In this document: positions 32,377 through 43,205 of the stretch, piece after piece
Numbering within the stretch: position 1 is the first letter of the stretch
Layout: each line of letters opens with the position of its first letter
Assembly: GCA_020747065.1 (NCBI GenBank)
Contig: JAGMVK010000007.1
Coordinates: 434,001 to 498,000 of the forward strand
Reading direction: 5' to 3'
DNA length: 64,000 nucleotides
DNA from: Cadophora sp. MPI-SDFR-AT-0126
Taxonomy: Eukaryota; Ascomycota; Leotiomycetes; Helotiales; Ploettnerulaceae
Made by a program: the position numbers and the translations under genes
The notes under the pieces: model-generated
The model's input: the letters and a program-made list of their open reading frames with translations, nothing else
Told to the model about the DNA's origin: nothing
The model's database searches: none

Positions 32377-32926
32377 TTGCGATGATGGTATGGCGGGGTT
32401 GGACCGGCGTCGGATTTTCCAGCCTCAGGAGAGAGTGGAGTTCTCGCTGCTGTATTGCAGAGGACCTGTGTCTGGTGATGATATGCAAAGTTGCAGAATA
32501 CTTCTGCAGATGAGAACAGTAATGAAAGATAGAAGGAGAGCGAGACAATACTGTAGTCACAATGAAGGCGACGGAAGTTGGTGTTACACAACGCTAAGCC
32601 TCGACGTGGCTGACCCCCCACGCTTTCGTCACTTTGCCTCTCCGCTGAGGGAACAACTGCTTTCCACGACACGCACAACTTCTTCCCTACACCTTCCCCT
32701 CTGCTGCTCTGTATTCTTCTGCTCTGAATCATCTCAAGAATCGAGAGCTCTGACATACACCAATCTACTCAGCATCCTCCTGTCGTTTCTACCAATCTTG
32801 AACAGCCGGCCGACTGCAAGTCCTCCCCTCCTCATCCACCACGCCCCTCCCAAGCCTCGGCCACCTTCAACAATTCGACCCTTCACACAACACCTTTCGT
32901 ATCCCCTTGTCATCATATCTCCAAGC
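32377..32926. other. Shared promoter region of two divergent membrane-protein genes
   Basis: About 550 bp between two small membrane-protein genes facing away from each other. The part before 32927 is CT-rich (many CCTCC/CTTCC tracts) as in fungal 5' regions. No further gene seen. Confidence 0.5.
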
Positions 32927-33538
32927 ATGAACAGAGTCATGATGGTGTCAACTCTTTGGAATCGAGTCCCGCCCGAGGAAGTGGCTCGGAATCAGGCAGG
33001 TGGTCATGCACCGCTACGTAAGGCTCATACACCCGGGGGTCGAAGAGTCGACCTTTTCTCGTACATCATCAATGGATCAGCTGCTCTCCTCATTCCCGCA
33101 ATTCAAGAACAAACCGGAATGGGATTCGACTCGTGGTGGATGAGAGGGTGAGCGTTTCCGCCAGCTGTAGATAATCCCTGGTGCTGACCATACCTGCAGA
33201 GCTCTTTCGGTTTGGCTGTCATCGCTGGTATTCGTCGCACTGAGAAAACCACTTGTCTTCCATCAGTATGTATCTCCAACGTTGGCTCGGCATGTTGACA
33301 CTAGCTAACCTTAATTCCATTTAGGCGAGGTTTGAGAATGATTCTGATCTCCACTGTTCTGTTCATCTGCGGCATCATCAACTTCGAACTTCAGCAAGTC
33401 TACACCCTTTTGCCGGCCATCATCGACATCGGAATGATCCTCGCCAGTCAAGACATTCCCGAGGATAGAACGAACCCCATCATTCCCTACCAAACACAAG
33501 ACATTGTAAATGGAAGCTCGGGTAGTCCCGCAGCGTAG
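32927..33538 (+). CDS. Small membrane protein, unknown
   Basis: Three exons, 32927-33147, 33200-33265 and 33325-33538, with introns of 52 and 59 nt (GCTAAC branch in the second). The joined frame gives 166 residues. A hydrophilic, basic N-terminus is followed by four hydrophobic segments: FSYIINGSAALLIPAI, ALSVWLSSLVFVAL, MILISTVLFICGIINF and VYTLLPAIIDIGMILA. The C-terminus is short and polar. Exon 2 encodes exactly one membrane segment. No family recognised. The clean phase at all four junctions makes the model credible. It is divergent from, and resembles in size and layout, the neighbouring four-helix protein, though the sequences look unrelated. Confidence 0.7.
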
Positions 33539-35013
33539 CTCTGGGGCGGGGCAGGATTGGATGTGTGAGACAGTACAATTGATTCGTCGCGACACTGCAC
33601 ACTGTATGCACGAGTCGGGCGATTCCCATTGTCTCTGCCTCATCAGCTTCCAAGAAACAAGATAGTTCTCCATCAAGCCTGCAACAGCATCCGTACCCCG
33701 TGTACGAGAAGCATTGCAGACCTCTAACTTAACTTTCATGCATTTAAGCGTTCATGTGGGACGGAAAGGGGTTTCTTACTATATGGGTCAAAATTCTGAA
33801 TGAGATGCGTTTTCTTACTTTACTAAATGTTTGGAAAGGGAGATGAGAAGGGAATGTATGGAACTTAGAAGCGACCGGCATGTCGACTCACTTTCTACGA
33901 CCTTCAAGCCGACACCGTCTCCATCGACGAGAATCCGTCTGAAGGATAGTGGAATGTCTAGCATGCTGAGAGGCATGGGAGGAAAGGGCCTTTGTCATTT
34001 TGGATCAATGGCGGCCCGACCATGACGTAAGGGCCGACTGGGATATCGAAGACAGAGGATTCTTTGAAGCTATCGAGCAGACCCTGTGTTGTTTACACAA
34101 GAGTCACTGTGATGGAATCAAGGTCCATGTGTTGGAGTTACGAACTGCGATGACTCTGTATATGATATACAAGACTCTTGCAGTCTCAATGTCTGTCAAC
34201 ATGGAAGTGTAGGGGTACTGGGAACAGGGTTGGTTTTGTATATGTTGAGACCGAAACTGTACGTCATGTACAAGTATCCGTCACATATCAACTCAGACCT
34301 CGGTTGAGATCCAAGGATATAACCTGTACAATAATACAATTCTTTAAATTTTCAATCGGCATCGCTTGATTGTGAATGTGAATTGATCTCGCTGGTCCGG
34401 CTTCAGAGCAACATAGTCCAAGACTCGTGGTCAAGGGTAAGTATCAAGATGTTTCCAAACTTTAGGATTTTCGTCGGTTCAAATGAGAGACGATCCCGCC
34501 GACTTTTAGAATGAAAGGATCATGGATGGCTTCTATATTAACGCCTGCGGAGTTTTGCCATCCCGTCACTTGTAACAAGTCATGTTGAAGATCGTTGTCT
34601 GGCCACTGGCGACAAGAGATCTTCTCCCAGGGCAAATAGAGAAAATTGTGAAGTGACAGGCAGAGAGAGAGTTGGAGCGATTACTATTGACTATACAAAT
34701 ACAGTTCAATGCCAACGAGATAGAATCGGATTGAGGGTGGTCGCTGTGGAGCAGAAGTGATTCAAGGAAGGAAAGAAGTCATGAAGAGGACTCGCGGTTG
34801 CGGCAAGAACGAGAAACAATTGTGGGAGGAAAATGAGAAGCAGAAATACCAACGCTCGTGAGTTGCACCTGATCAATCCTATGCTGGAATTAATATGCGA
34901 TTCTCGCCATGCATGACTACACGAGGACTTTTGTGTATCCAGCAACTCCAAACTCCATATATGCAACAGATCGCCGTATCCATCTCTACCACCAAACTGG
35001 CACCCAACATCCA
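33539..35013. other. Intergenic with a probable decayed coding relic
   Basis: Between about 33840 and 34220 the plus strand shows a protein-like frame with several stops: FYDLQADTVSIDENPSEG, stop, then HGRKGPLSFWINGGP, stop. A second plus frame continues as VRADWDIEDRGFFEAIEQ. The minus strand also reads well for parts, so the true coding strand is uncertain. This looks like a decayed gene. The rest (34400-35010) shows nothing. Confidence 0.3.
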
Positions 35014-36603
35014 TTAATTCGGCGAATCGACCTCCCCATGAACCTGCTTCCCAGCCGGTCCCTTCCCATTAATCGCAACATTCATAGCCTCATCCAGCAC
35101 TGCCATCCCCTCCTTAATTTCTCCCTCCGTAATCGTCAAACTCGGCACAAACCGTAACGTATTTGTCCCCGCTGTGATGACCAACAGTCCCCTCTCCCTA
35201 GCAGCCGTCACAATCGGCGTCGGATCACTCGTCAACTGCAATCCCAGATGCAGGCCCCGTCCTCTGATCTCTTTGACCAGATCTGGATATTTGGTCTGCA
35301 GGGCAGCGAAATGCTTTTTGAAGAGCGCGCTCTTGGTAGCTACGTCGGCGAGGAGTTTAGGGTCGGAGAGCCGGCTGACGATGTAGTGTGCTAGACGTGC
35401 ACCGAGCGGGTTGCCGCCGAATGTGGTGCCGTGGTCGCCGACTACGATCTTGTCGCTGACGGAACCGTTGACGATTGTTGCGCCAATGGGGAAGCCATTA
35501 CCGAGGGCTTTGGCAGTGGTGATAATATCTGGGTGTGCAACTTGGGGGAGAGAGGCGTGAGCCCAGAATTTGCCGGTGCGGCCGAGACCGCACTGAATCT
35601 CGTCGTAGATCAAGACTGCGCCGACTTCCCTGCATCTCTTTGCGAGGGCTACGAGGAATTCCTCTGATCCAACGATGACACCTCCTTCGCCTTGGATAGG
35701 CTCCACGATCACACCACATGTCTTCTCCGTCACCAGCTCATTGATAGCAGCTACATCATTGTATGTCCCGTATTTAAACCCTGGCAGCATAGGCGAGAAG
35801 GGTTTCTGGTATTTGGGGTTTGGGGTCGCGGACAGAGCTCCCATTGTTCGACCGTGGAAGGCTCCATTGAATGATACGACTTCGTGTTTGTCGCCGGAGG
35901 GATCGAGGACTTTGCCTGACTTGCGGGCGAACTTTATGGCTGCTTCGTTGGCTTCGGTGCCAGAGTTGCAGATGAATACTGCGCGTGCATCGTGCATAGA
36001 ACCTGATTCGAGGGTCTTCTGGACTAATAGTTCCGACAGAGCACCAGTCCAGGGATTGTGATATAGGTTCGAGGTGTGGATGAGGGTTTTGGCCTGCGAA
36101 AGAAAGATACTGTAAGTGACGGCGGGGTTTAATTGAGGAGTATTTCTTGTCGGGGAAATACCTGCTCAGCAATAATCTGACTGATTTCTGGGTCGCAGTG
36201 TCCCAATGCATTGACTGCTATGCCTGCTGTGAAGTCCAGGTATTTTCTGTTCTCGACATCCCAGAGATAGCATCCCTCGCCTTTCACGAACATTGGTGGG
36301 GGTCGAACGTAGGTCTTGACCATGTACGGAGCTTGTTCGTTGACCAGAGCTGCTGTTGGTGAGTCTGCCGCTGGATCGGGGTTCGGAAGACTGGCTTCGC
36401 GCTGCAGATCATTTTGTCAGTATAGATATCCCTCAAGTAGCCATAGAACGTACGTAAATTTCATTTCTTGTCTCCTCTGGCAGATTTGAGGCCGCGGCAG
36501 TTGCTTGTGATGCATTCCTTCTCAGGATGCCATTGACGGACGAAGATGCGTTGCTAGCTTTCAGAGTAGCTGCCACTCGCTTTGCAGAAATTCGAAGAGC
36601 CAT
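35014..36603 (-). CDS. ARG8: Acetylornithine aminotransferase, mitochondrial
   Basis: Three exons, 36454-36603, 36162-36401 and 35014-36093, with introns of 52 and 68 nt. The product is 489 residues. It converts N-acetylglutamate semialdehyde to N-acetylornithine in arginine synthesis, using pyridoxal phosphate and glutamate. The N-terminus [17 protein letters not shown] is a good mitochondrial presequence. Class-III aminotransferase motifs follow in order: [95 protein letters not shown] (Schiff-base lysine) and [10 protein letters not shown]. It resembles fungal ARG8 along its whole length. Ornithine aminotransferase is excluded by the [10 protein letters not shown] type of motif and the presequence, though this is judgement from memory of the families. 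Confidence 0.95.
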
Positions 36604-37724
36604 TATGAGGAAGTATATTGTACAATTGGTGTCATGGAGAGAGAAGGAGAGGCTTTTGAAGCAGAGAAGTGAGTCAATGAGTGAGGGTTTGATATTCGCA
36701 GGGCGTGGCTAATCTTAGCGTTATCGGAGCGAAGCTGCTGCAGCCGAATTTTCTTTTCAGTCAACAGGTCAGACCAGGGTTGATAGGAAGCCTGCAAAAA
36801 GAGGGAACAGATACCGACCAATTTTTAAAGCTGATATAGATGATTTTTAAAAACACGACAAAGGTCTTTTTACTATTACTCGTACGTCAAATTCTCTTAC
36901 ACCTGGTAAATATTTCCATGCGAGGATGGACTGATCTTTCCAAATTTGCACTAGGCTATATAAGTCATAGCTCCCGCACCTGCAGATGTCTCCACTTAAA
37001 CTCCAGCTCCAACTCCATCCACCTCTAGATGAAAACATCACGAAGCGACGGACAAGCTCGGCGCGAAATAACACTCCAAATCCTCTATCCTGCCCGGCAC
37101 GGACTTCGAGGTTGTCTTGAAGATTGTGGTCAACATTTCTCCAGCGAAAGAGAGCGAGATGGAAGAATTCCAAAGACTGAAGTGGAGCTTCGGAATCATA
37201 AATCCTGTTGGCATCAAGATTGAGGATTGATTGGCAAGCATGGAGATTAGGGATATCCCCACAGCCAGTAGACGAGTATGTTCAATCTTTACTTCCCAAT
37301 ATGTAGTTCAGCCTTGAGGAATATTCCTGCCCATTCTTTTCTTTCATGGCTTAGTACTTTCGAAAATTATTATTATTACTTCCTATTCTATCTTCAAATA
37401 CTCCCTTTCCCTCCACTAGGCCTTCTTCCTTTGGGTCTATCTCCTGCGTTGGAGCGTTAGAGAGTTCGAGGCATCTTGCGTTCTCAGCTGTTGACTTTGA
37501 CGTACTTGCTCTCGACTGCAGTCTGAGTATTTGTTTGCCACTTTGTGAGGTAGTTCGTGGTGTTTGAAACCATTGGAGTATCCGATTTGACAACTTTCGT
37601 ACTTTCGTAGAGGTTTTTCTAAGTGTCGAGCGTCGATAATTCGTCTTCAGATGGTCAAAACATGCCCACCCTTTTGATCTATCAATATCACATCTTCCTG
37701 TCCACCTTATGCCTGTCAATATTT
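36604..37724. other. Intergenic with a small coding-like fragment
   Basis: On the plus strand near 36985-37230 one frame starts MSPLKLQLQLHPPLDENITK and another, one base away, ends with KSSILPGTDFEVVLKIVVN and then FGIINPVGIKIED. Both read like protein but no intron joins them, so this may be a small gene with a frameshift or a chance frame. Nothing else seen. Confidence 0.3.
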
Positions 37725-39365
37725 TCACGTCACTTGAGAATTCCTCTGCATCTCTCTCGCCATCTCCTTCTCCTCCTCCTTTCTTCCCCTCCTCTTCCTC
37801 CACCCTAATCCCCTCCTGATCTGCACCTCCACCAATCCCAACGCCACAATCATAATACCCACCAACAACGTAAACGTCCACCCCGCGCCGATGCCATTAA
37901 CAATTGGCAAGACCGCCGCGGTCCCCCCAGCACCCATCAAACACCTCAACAAGTTCAATGCGGCTGTAGCACTCGCGCCTTTCTTCGGATAAACGTCAAC
38001 CATGAAAGTAGACACCACACTAATGATACTCGTCGCTGCCCACCCAAGAACAAAGGTACAAATAATCGGGACCGCGATGTGTACGCCCTTCTCCAATGTC
38101 CACCCAAACACCAAACACGCCCCCATTTGCAACACACTCCAAAGATACAACGTCCTAAGCCTCGCTTTCTCGAGTGGGAAATCCTCCGCAGCACCGTCAA
38201 AGCCCTTCTTGAACCTGGCATAATCCATATCCAGAAACTTCCCCGTCGTCAAAGTCCCGATGATGCAACCGACGCCGTTGCCGATGAAGGTTAGTCCGAT
38301 GTGGAGCGAGGAGAGATGGTAGGTGCGTGCGAAGAGGGTGGACATTACGGCGACGGTCATTTGCCAGACGGTGTAGTAGATGGAGATGAAGAGGATGGCG
38401 AAGGAGACTTCGATGCTGAAGATTATCTTGATGGGACCTAGGATGTCGACGGGTAGCTTCTTCATCGGTCCATTTCCATTCGAACTCGAAGTGGAAGTCC
38501 TCTGCAATTCAGCTGCTTCCTCAGCACTCAGCGGGTGTCGTCGTCGTTGAATGCACGACAGCAAGGAATTTGACAACCCAGTTACAGGTCTCGACCCATT
38601 TCCAACCATCGCTCTCAAAGTTTCTGGCAAGACAATTACCAGGATAATCAGGAAAGTGCTAGCATAGATCGTCAAGAACCAAAAAATCGCCCTCCACCCC
38701 AACGTCTGTGCAAATATCCCGCCCAACACAGGTGCTACAGCAACAGGCGCAAGCAATCCCGCCTGATACACACCCATCCACCCACCCCTCTCCTCCCTCC
38801 TCGTCACATCACCCACGACTCCTGCCCCAATCGCAATCGTACTCGCGCTCCCTGCACTCTGTAAACACCTCAAGATCACCAGCTGATAATAATGCCTGGT
38901 TTCCGCCAACCCAATACAGGCCGAGATGAAAATGATGAAAGTGATGATATAGGTGATGCGGCGGCCGTGGACGTCTGCGACGGCGCCCCAGATGGAGGGC
39001 GAGAGGCCTTGCAGGATCATGTAGGATGTCACGGTTAGATTTATGAGTTCGGGGGAGACGTGCAGGGAGGAGGAGAGTAAGGGGATGGCGGGGAAGTAGA
39101 TGTTGGAGGCGAAGCCGGAGAAGGTGGCTGCGATTGAGACGAGGGTTATTATTAGGGCTTTTTGGGGAGTGCTGAATATGCTGTAGGGAATTTCTGTTGT
39201 CGTGTTTGGTGTAGAGTCGTCATTCTCCTCTTGTAGAACGCCACTTGTTGGAGGTGGATCGGGTCCCTTTTCTGGATCAGTCATTTTGGCGGTTGAAAGC
39301 GACGGCGTTGTCGTTAAGTTTAAGTTGACTTTGTTTTCATTCGGCTCGGTTCGGACTGAATCCAA
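37725..39365 (-). CDS. MFS drug:H+ antiporter, DHA1/Qdr-like
   Basis: Single exon, 546 residues. A hydrophilic N-terminus of about 65 residues precedes twelve membrane helices in two groups of six with a cytosolic loop near residues 275-315. Visible motifs are IYFPAIPLLSSSL in helix 1, LSPSIWGAVADVHGRR (motif A between helices 2 and 3), LRCLQSAGSASTIAIGAGVVGDV (helix 4) and GWRAIFWFLTIYASTFLI (helix 6). These fit the DHA1 group of yeast Qdr1-3 and Aqr1, which export drugs, organic acids or polyamines across the plasma membrane. Substrate unknown. The start at 39365 gives MDSVRTEPNEN; an internal ATG at residue 28 is an alternative. It is divergent from a small cupin gene. Confidence 0.93.
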   Translation of the reverse strand: MDSVRTEPNENKVNLNLTTTPSLSTAKMTDPEKGPDPPPTSGVLQEENDDSTPNTTTEIPYSIFSTPQKALIITLVSIAATFSGFASNIYFPAIPLLSSSLHVSPELINLTVTSYMILQGLSPSIWGAVADVHGRRITYIITFIIFISACIGLAETRHYYQLVILRCLQSAGSASTIAIGAGVVGDVTRREERGGWMGVYQAGLLAPVAVAPVLGGIFAQTLGWRAIFWFLTIYASTFLIILVIVLPETLRAMVGNGSRPVTGLSNSLLSCIQRRRHPLSAEEAAELQRTSTSSSNGNGPMKKLPVDILGPIKIIFSIEVSFAILFISIYYTVWQMTVAVMSTLFARTYHLSSLHIGLTFIGNGVGCIIGTLTTGKFLDMDYARFKKGFDGAAEDFPLEKARLRTLYLWSVLQMGACLVFGWTLEKGVHIAVPIICTFVLGWAATSIISVVSTFMVDVYPKKGASATAALNLLRCLMGAGGTAAVLPIVNGIGAGWTFTLLVGIMIVALGLVEVQIRRGLGWRKRRGRKEEEKEMAREMQRNSQVT

Positions 39366-39953
39366 GTCTGGATGAAAGTAAAGCGAGTCTGAGAAAGGGG
39401 GCCGTTGATTCTTATGTAAGGTGGGGGATGGATATCAGCGGCACGGATATATGTGCCGAATGCGAGGCTATTCCCGTCTCGTTGCCGAAATCGGCGATCT
39501 TGCCTTCTTTGGCACCGATGCCTTCATGAATGTTGCGATTAAGTCCATATTTCGTGGTTTTGGGTATTTCTCAATTCAGCATCGGTGGTAGAAAGAGAGA
39601 AAATATCCGAAGGGAGTCCGCGCGTTGATTGGACGTGTTTACATTTGCAAAGCATCGCTTAGCAGTTCTGGGTGGCCTGACTCGGCAATTGTGGGGTGGG
39701 CATTTTCCCGATGGATTTCTTGGTGAGATTTCGGGAATTGATGGCACAACAGCTTGCTGATAAATAAAAAGCCGATAGCTGGTCTTACAAACTAACTCCC
39801 CTAGAAGGTGTTCTGTCAATATAAGATTACAAGCAACCGTCCAGGCGTTCCTTCTCAGCCGACACCAGAAATCAAGATCTCGTCCAGTTCAAAAATCTTC
39901 AGCAAGAGCCACATTAATTCAATCGTCAGCACAATCTCTCATCTCCCTCTAAA
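39366..39953. other. Divergent promoter of MFS transporter and cupin
   Basis: 588 bp between two genes pointing away from each other. No further gene seen. Co-regulation of transporter and cupin is possible but not shown. Confidence 0.5.
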
Positions 39954-40298
39954 ATGCAACAATTCGAATTCCACGACGCAATCTCCCACCCCAACCGCAG
40001 CTGGGTTCAGATCGAGCCCAAAATCTACGAAATGCTACTCAACTCCGACCCAGCAACAGGTCGACGAACTCTCCTTCAAAAACATGAACCTGGATCATTG
40101 AATGCCAAGGAATCACTTCATGATTACATTGAGGAGATTTATATCGTCGAGGGAGATTTGAAGGATGTTCCGAGAGGAGAGACGTATTTGAAAGGTTATT
40201 ATGCGTATAGGAAACCGGGGATGGTGCATGGGCCGTTTGCGAGTGAGGGTGGGTGTTTGATGTTTATTACTTGTACGCCGGTTGGGGAGGAGAAGTGA
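39954..40298 (+). CDS. Small cupin protein, ChrR-like
   Basis: Single exon, 114 residues. The cupin barrel is visible as SWVQIEPKIYEMLLN, then DYIEEIYIVEGDLKD (first cupin motif, with EE and a following E) and YYAYRKPGMVHGPFAS (second motif with PxxxHGP), then CLMFITCTP. The pattern is that of ChrR-type/DUF4437 cupins, usually metal-binding, with roles from anti-sigma partners in bacteria to detoxification or metabolite enzymes. The histidine of the second motif and the glutamates of the first could bind one metal. No signal peptide, so cytosolic. The ATG is preceded by TAAAATGC. Start and length fit a one-domain cupin. Confidence 0.88.
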   Translation: MQQFEFHDAISHPNRSWVQIEPKIYEMLLNSDPATGRRTLLQKHEPGSLNAKESLHDYIEEIYIVEGDLKDVPRGETYLKGYYAYRKPGMVHGPFASEGGCLMFITCTPVGEEK

Positions 40299-40958
40299 AG
40301 GTCTTAGAGAGGGGCCAGCTGGCTGGGAATGTGGATTGGCATGGCAACTGATACATGGTAATAGCGATGAAGTTTTGTTATTGAGAATAGTGCTTGTCAA
40401 TTGAATAAGAGGCAAAGTTGGGATGTCGGAATGTGAGTAGTTAGTCGGTTTCGGTGACGACAAAAATATGACAATAGCGGATTACAAAGTCAAAGAAGTA
40501 TTGTCATTTGATTCGGATAGCTTTTAAAAGGCCACTTTTGCAAGTTTTTGTTCAGTCTATCCTATGAATTCAGAAGCATTGTTCTCACAATCACCCATCT
40601 GACTGAGGATCTAAGGAAGATTTATTGAAGCAAAGTAAAGTCTTTATTATATCCTGGCAACAATGAGTCATTGAGCCCTTTGTTGCCGAAATAGAAGGCA
40701 TGACAGACAGTATATTCTTGGAAAAAGTTGTTCTCTTTTACAATTCCAATTAGACAAAGGGCTCTTCAAAACAGTCAAAGAGAGACATCTATATAAGACA
40801 AGATGTTTCCTGATGGTTTGTGGTTATACACATCAACAGTCAATCATTCGGATATCTGAGGATATCTCCGCACACTCAAGAATTGGCCACCCAACAACAC
40901 TTCGGTCTCCAAGCAACTCTCACCACACAAGCTAAACAAATCTATCTTACCATCCAAA
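40299..40958. other. Intergenic, no gene recognised
   Basis: About 660 bp, AT-rich, with no frame showing motif or splice support. Holds the promoter of the small cysteine-rich gene. Confidence 0.5.
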
Positions 40959-41153
40959 ATGGACGTCAATCCATCCGAAGGCTCCGGGGCACCAGTGCAA
41001 CACATCAGAACTGTACGTTGGTACTGCTGTGCCTGCTACGTGTACTTCAACTACAGATGGCAACATATCCAAAGCGGTACAAATTGCCGAGACTTCCAGT
41101 GCCCAGAAATGGGAGGGCACACAAGATGTAATGGCTGCCGCAGTCATGCTTGA
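40959..41153 (+). CDS. 64-residue cysteine-rich zinc-ribbon-like protein
   Basis: Single exon in a strong start context (CCAAAATGG). The N-terminal 17 residues are flexible. The rest carries WYCCAC, then NCRDFQCPEM, then GHTRCNGC: a series of CxxC-like pairs and a His that could fold around one or two zinc ions. Filamentous ascomycetes encode many tiny proteins of this layout (W-Y-C-C-x-C ... C-x-x-C ... H-x-x-C-x-x-C) with unknown roles. No signal peptide, so it is probably intracellular. The short length makes the call moderate, but the cysteine pattern is unlikely by chance. Confidence 0.65.
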   Translation: MDVNPSEGSGAPVQHIRTVRWYCCACYVYFNYRWQHIQSGTNCRDFQCPEMGGHTRCNGCRSHA

Positions 41154-41766
41154 TTATCTTCACTTTCCTAGTATCACTCGGAAGTCTTCTTTGGAAAGAA
41201 TCATCGGATGTTAGTGGTTTGGTTTGATGGGCGATCTCCTTGTCTATTGCTGGTGCGAGACTTTTGCTTGCAAACCGAACTTTCATTTCTATCCTATCTT
41301 TGAAAAAGGGTTTTGAGCACGAATATCAACAATTAAGTTTCTACACGAGCCTTCTGATCTAAACTTTAAACCGTGACCGAATTACTAACCTAGCTATCAG
41401 AAATACCTCAAAGTCAGACATGCGCTCGTTGCATCTCTGAGCGCATAGCTGTGTCCGCTGGAAATCATATTGGAAAGAACCGTATTTCTCCTCACTTGTT
41501 GAGCAGCGGTGGCGAGGTTAATGGAGTATCCTGCAATTTTCTGGCTTCTAATCTAATCAGGTTCTCACTAGCGTCCGAAGGGCTGGAAAGAATTGGAAAT
41601 CCATCATGTGATTTGCGAGCTCGCACCTGCCTAGTCACGAGTTTTCTGAGAAGACTTGCCATAAATTCTTGCTGAAGAGATACAAAATGTTAAAAAATCA
41701 TGTGTTATCTGCAAGTCCATAGAATTCAATCTCTAGACGCCAAAAAATCCCCGCTTCTCAGCCCTC
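41154..41766. other. Intergenic, no gene recognised
   Basis: About 610 bp between a small plus-strand gene and the end of a minus-strand gene. Nothing with motif support. Confidence 0.5.
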
Positions 41767-42258
41767 TCATCTTCGCGCCTCCCGATGTCTCCGCCGCGGA
41801 TGCAGAATATCAAGTTCATACTCCGGATGCAGACCCCACCAGAACCCCCAATTCTTCTCCCACTCCACATTCCACTCCTCGATAAGTCTAGGATTCGGTC
41901 GCCAGAGAAATTCGAACATGAACTCGTCGGCGTACCCGTCCCAGGTATGGTATGCCTTGTGATTTTGGATGGCATGTTTGCGCTCGGACATCAGTAAGTC
42001 AAGGAAGGAGTGCTCGTTGGCGCTGAAGGTGTAGTGGGGAGGTGTTTGTGGGATTGGACCGATGGGGAAGGGCTGTGGTGGTTGCTGCTGTGCTTGTTGT
42101 TGTGGCTGATTCTGATGGTTGCTGTTTATGGTGACGGTGGTATTTTGAGGATTGGGTTGCCGTTCATATGGGGAGGTTTGCGGACTTTGGGTGAGAGAAT
42201 TTGGGGTCATGATGGAGTTCTGTGGCTGTCGAGGCTGTTGCTGGTAGTTGCGATCCAT
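41767..42258 (-). CDS. Gln/Pro-rich orphan protein
   Basis: Single exon, 163 residues, unrecognised. Residues 1-75 are a low-complexity Gln/Pro/Asn/Thr segment (QNQPQQQAQQQPPQPFPIGP). Residues 80-163 look folded and are aromatic: FSANEHSFLDLLMSERKHA, HTWDGYADEFMFEFLWRP and EWEKNWGFWWGLHPEYE. The C-terminus HPRRRHREARR is basic. The contrast between a disordered front and a Trp/Phe-rich end supports a true protein, possibly nuclear or regulatory. No intron needed. Confidence 0.6.
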   Translation of the reverse strand: MDRNYQQQPRQPQNSIMTPNSLTQSPQTSPYERQPNPQNTTVTINSNHQNQPQQQAQQQPPQPFPIGPIPQTPPHYTFSANEHSFLDLLMSERKHAIQNHKAYHTWDGYADEFMFEFLWRPNPRLIEEWNVEWEKNWGFWWGLHPEYELDILHPRRRHREARR

Positions 42259-43205
42259 GGTGGTGATGAGCCCTCCGAAGATGTTCTTCTTACTTGGTGA
42301 GGTTGGATGAGTTTTAGCCGGCCGTCTCCCTCGATGGGCGATCTTGGCGTGTCAAGAGAATTCGGGTCTTGACATATGATGCCTTCGGTACAACAGTAAG
42401 AAAAGTTTCTAAGGTAATGGTGATTATTTTTCATGGTCCAAAAATCGAGAGTGTGGCTTGTCGGCATTAAATTGGCTTCCGCACCAAGCGTGAATTGGGC
42501 TACCAAACAGCCGGGACCTTGATACTGCCCAGGAATTCACATTGCCCAGCCCACGGGGAAGGCTTTAAATCTTAATGCCTTTTCAAATATTCTAAAAATT
42601 CATTTGAAGATATATAATTGCTGTAAGTTCCGCTTCGAACGAACGCGCATGATGAGAAATCTCATGTTTGTTGACATCATCGCTAAGCGAGCTGTTAGCC
42701 CAAATCTCAACTAGTTATTTTCCCTGAGGCGCCCGCAATGTACGGTACTACTATGCGAGCTCGTCGGTCGAATAGTGAGAATTTGAGCTCCCAGTTCATG
42801 ATTAATATCTGGCATGAGTCATAACGGTAAAGTAAAGAAGATTCTGTGATTCAGTTTTATAGATACTCAACCGAGAAGGTTTTTACTAAGTATTAATTAC
42901 CTACTCCACAACAGCCCTTCGCCATTTTATACAATAAATAATAACACGCCAACGAAGCGAGAATAACGAACTTACGCTAACCCACCCCTGTCAGCTTTCT
43001 CCCTCCCTAGCTCCCAATCTCTCGAAATATCAATTTTCTTTCCAGTTTACTACAAGGTCGATGTTCCTCGCACGCACACTCACCAAACCTTTTTCCGACC
43101 TTAACCTCAACCACAACCACAACCCTCAAACTCAAACACAACACACTATAACACAACACAAAAGTCAAAATATCCAGAGTCTCACGATTCCAACCCAACA
43201 AAAAC
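42259..43205. other. Intergenic between divergent genes
   Basis: About 950 bp, AT-rich from 42560 to 42960. The last 150 bp before 43206 contains CA-rich repeats (CTCAACCACAACC, AACACAACACA). No further gene seen. Confidence 0.5.

Noticed and set aside
37351..37881. Minus-strand frame of 176 codons overlapping the end of the MFS gene
   Set aside because: It overlaps the MFS coding end in another frame and is low-complexity; no independent support.
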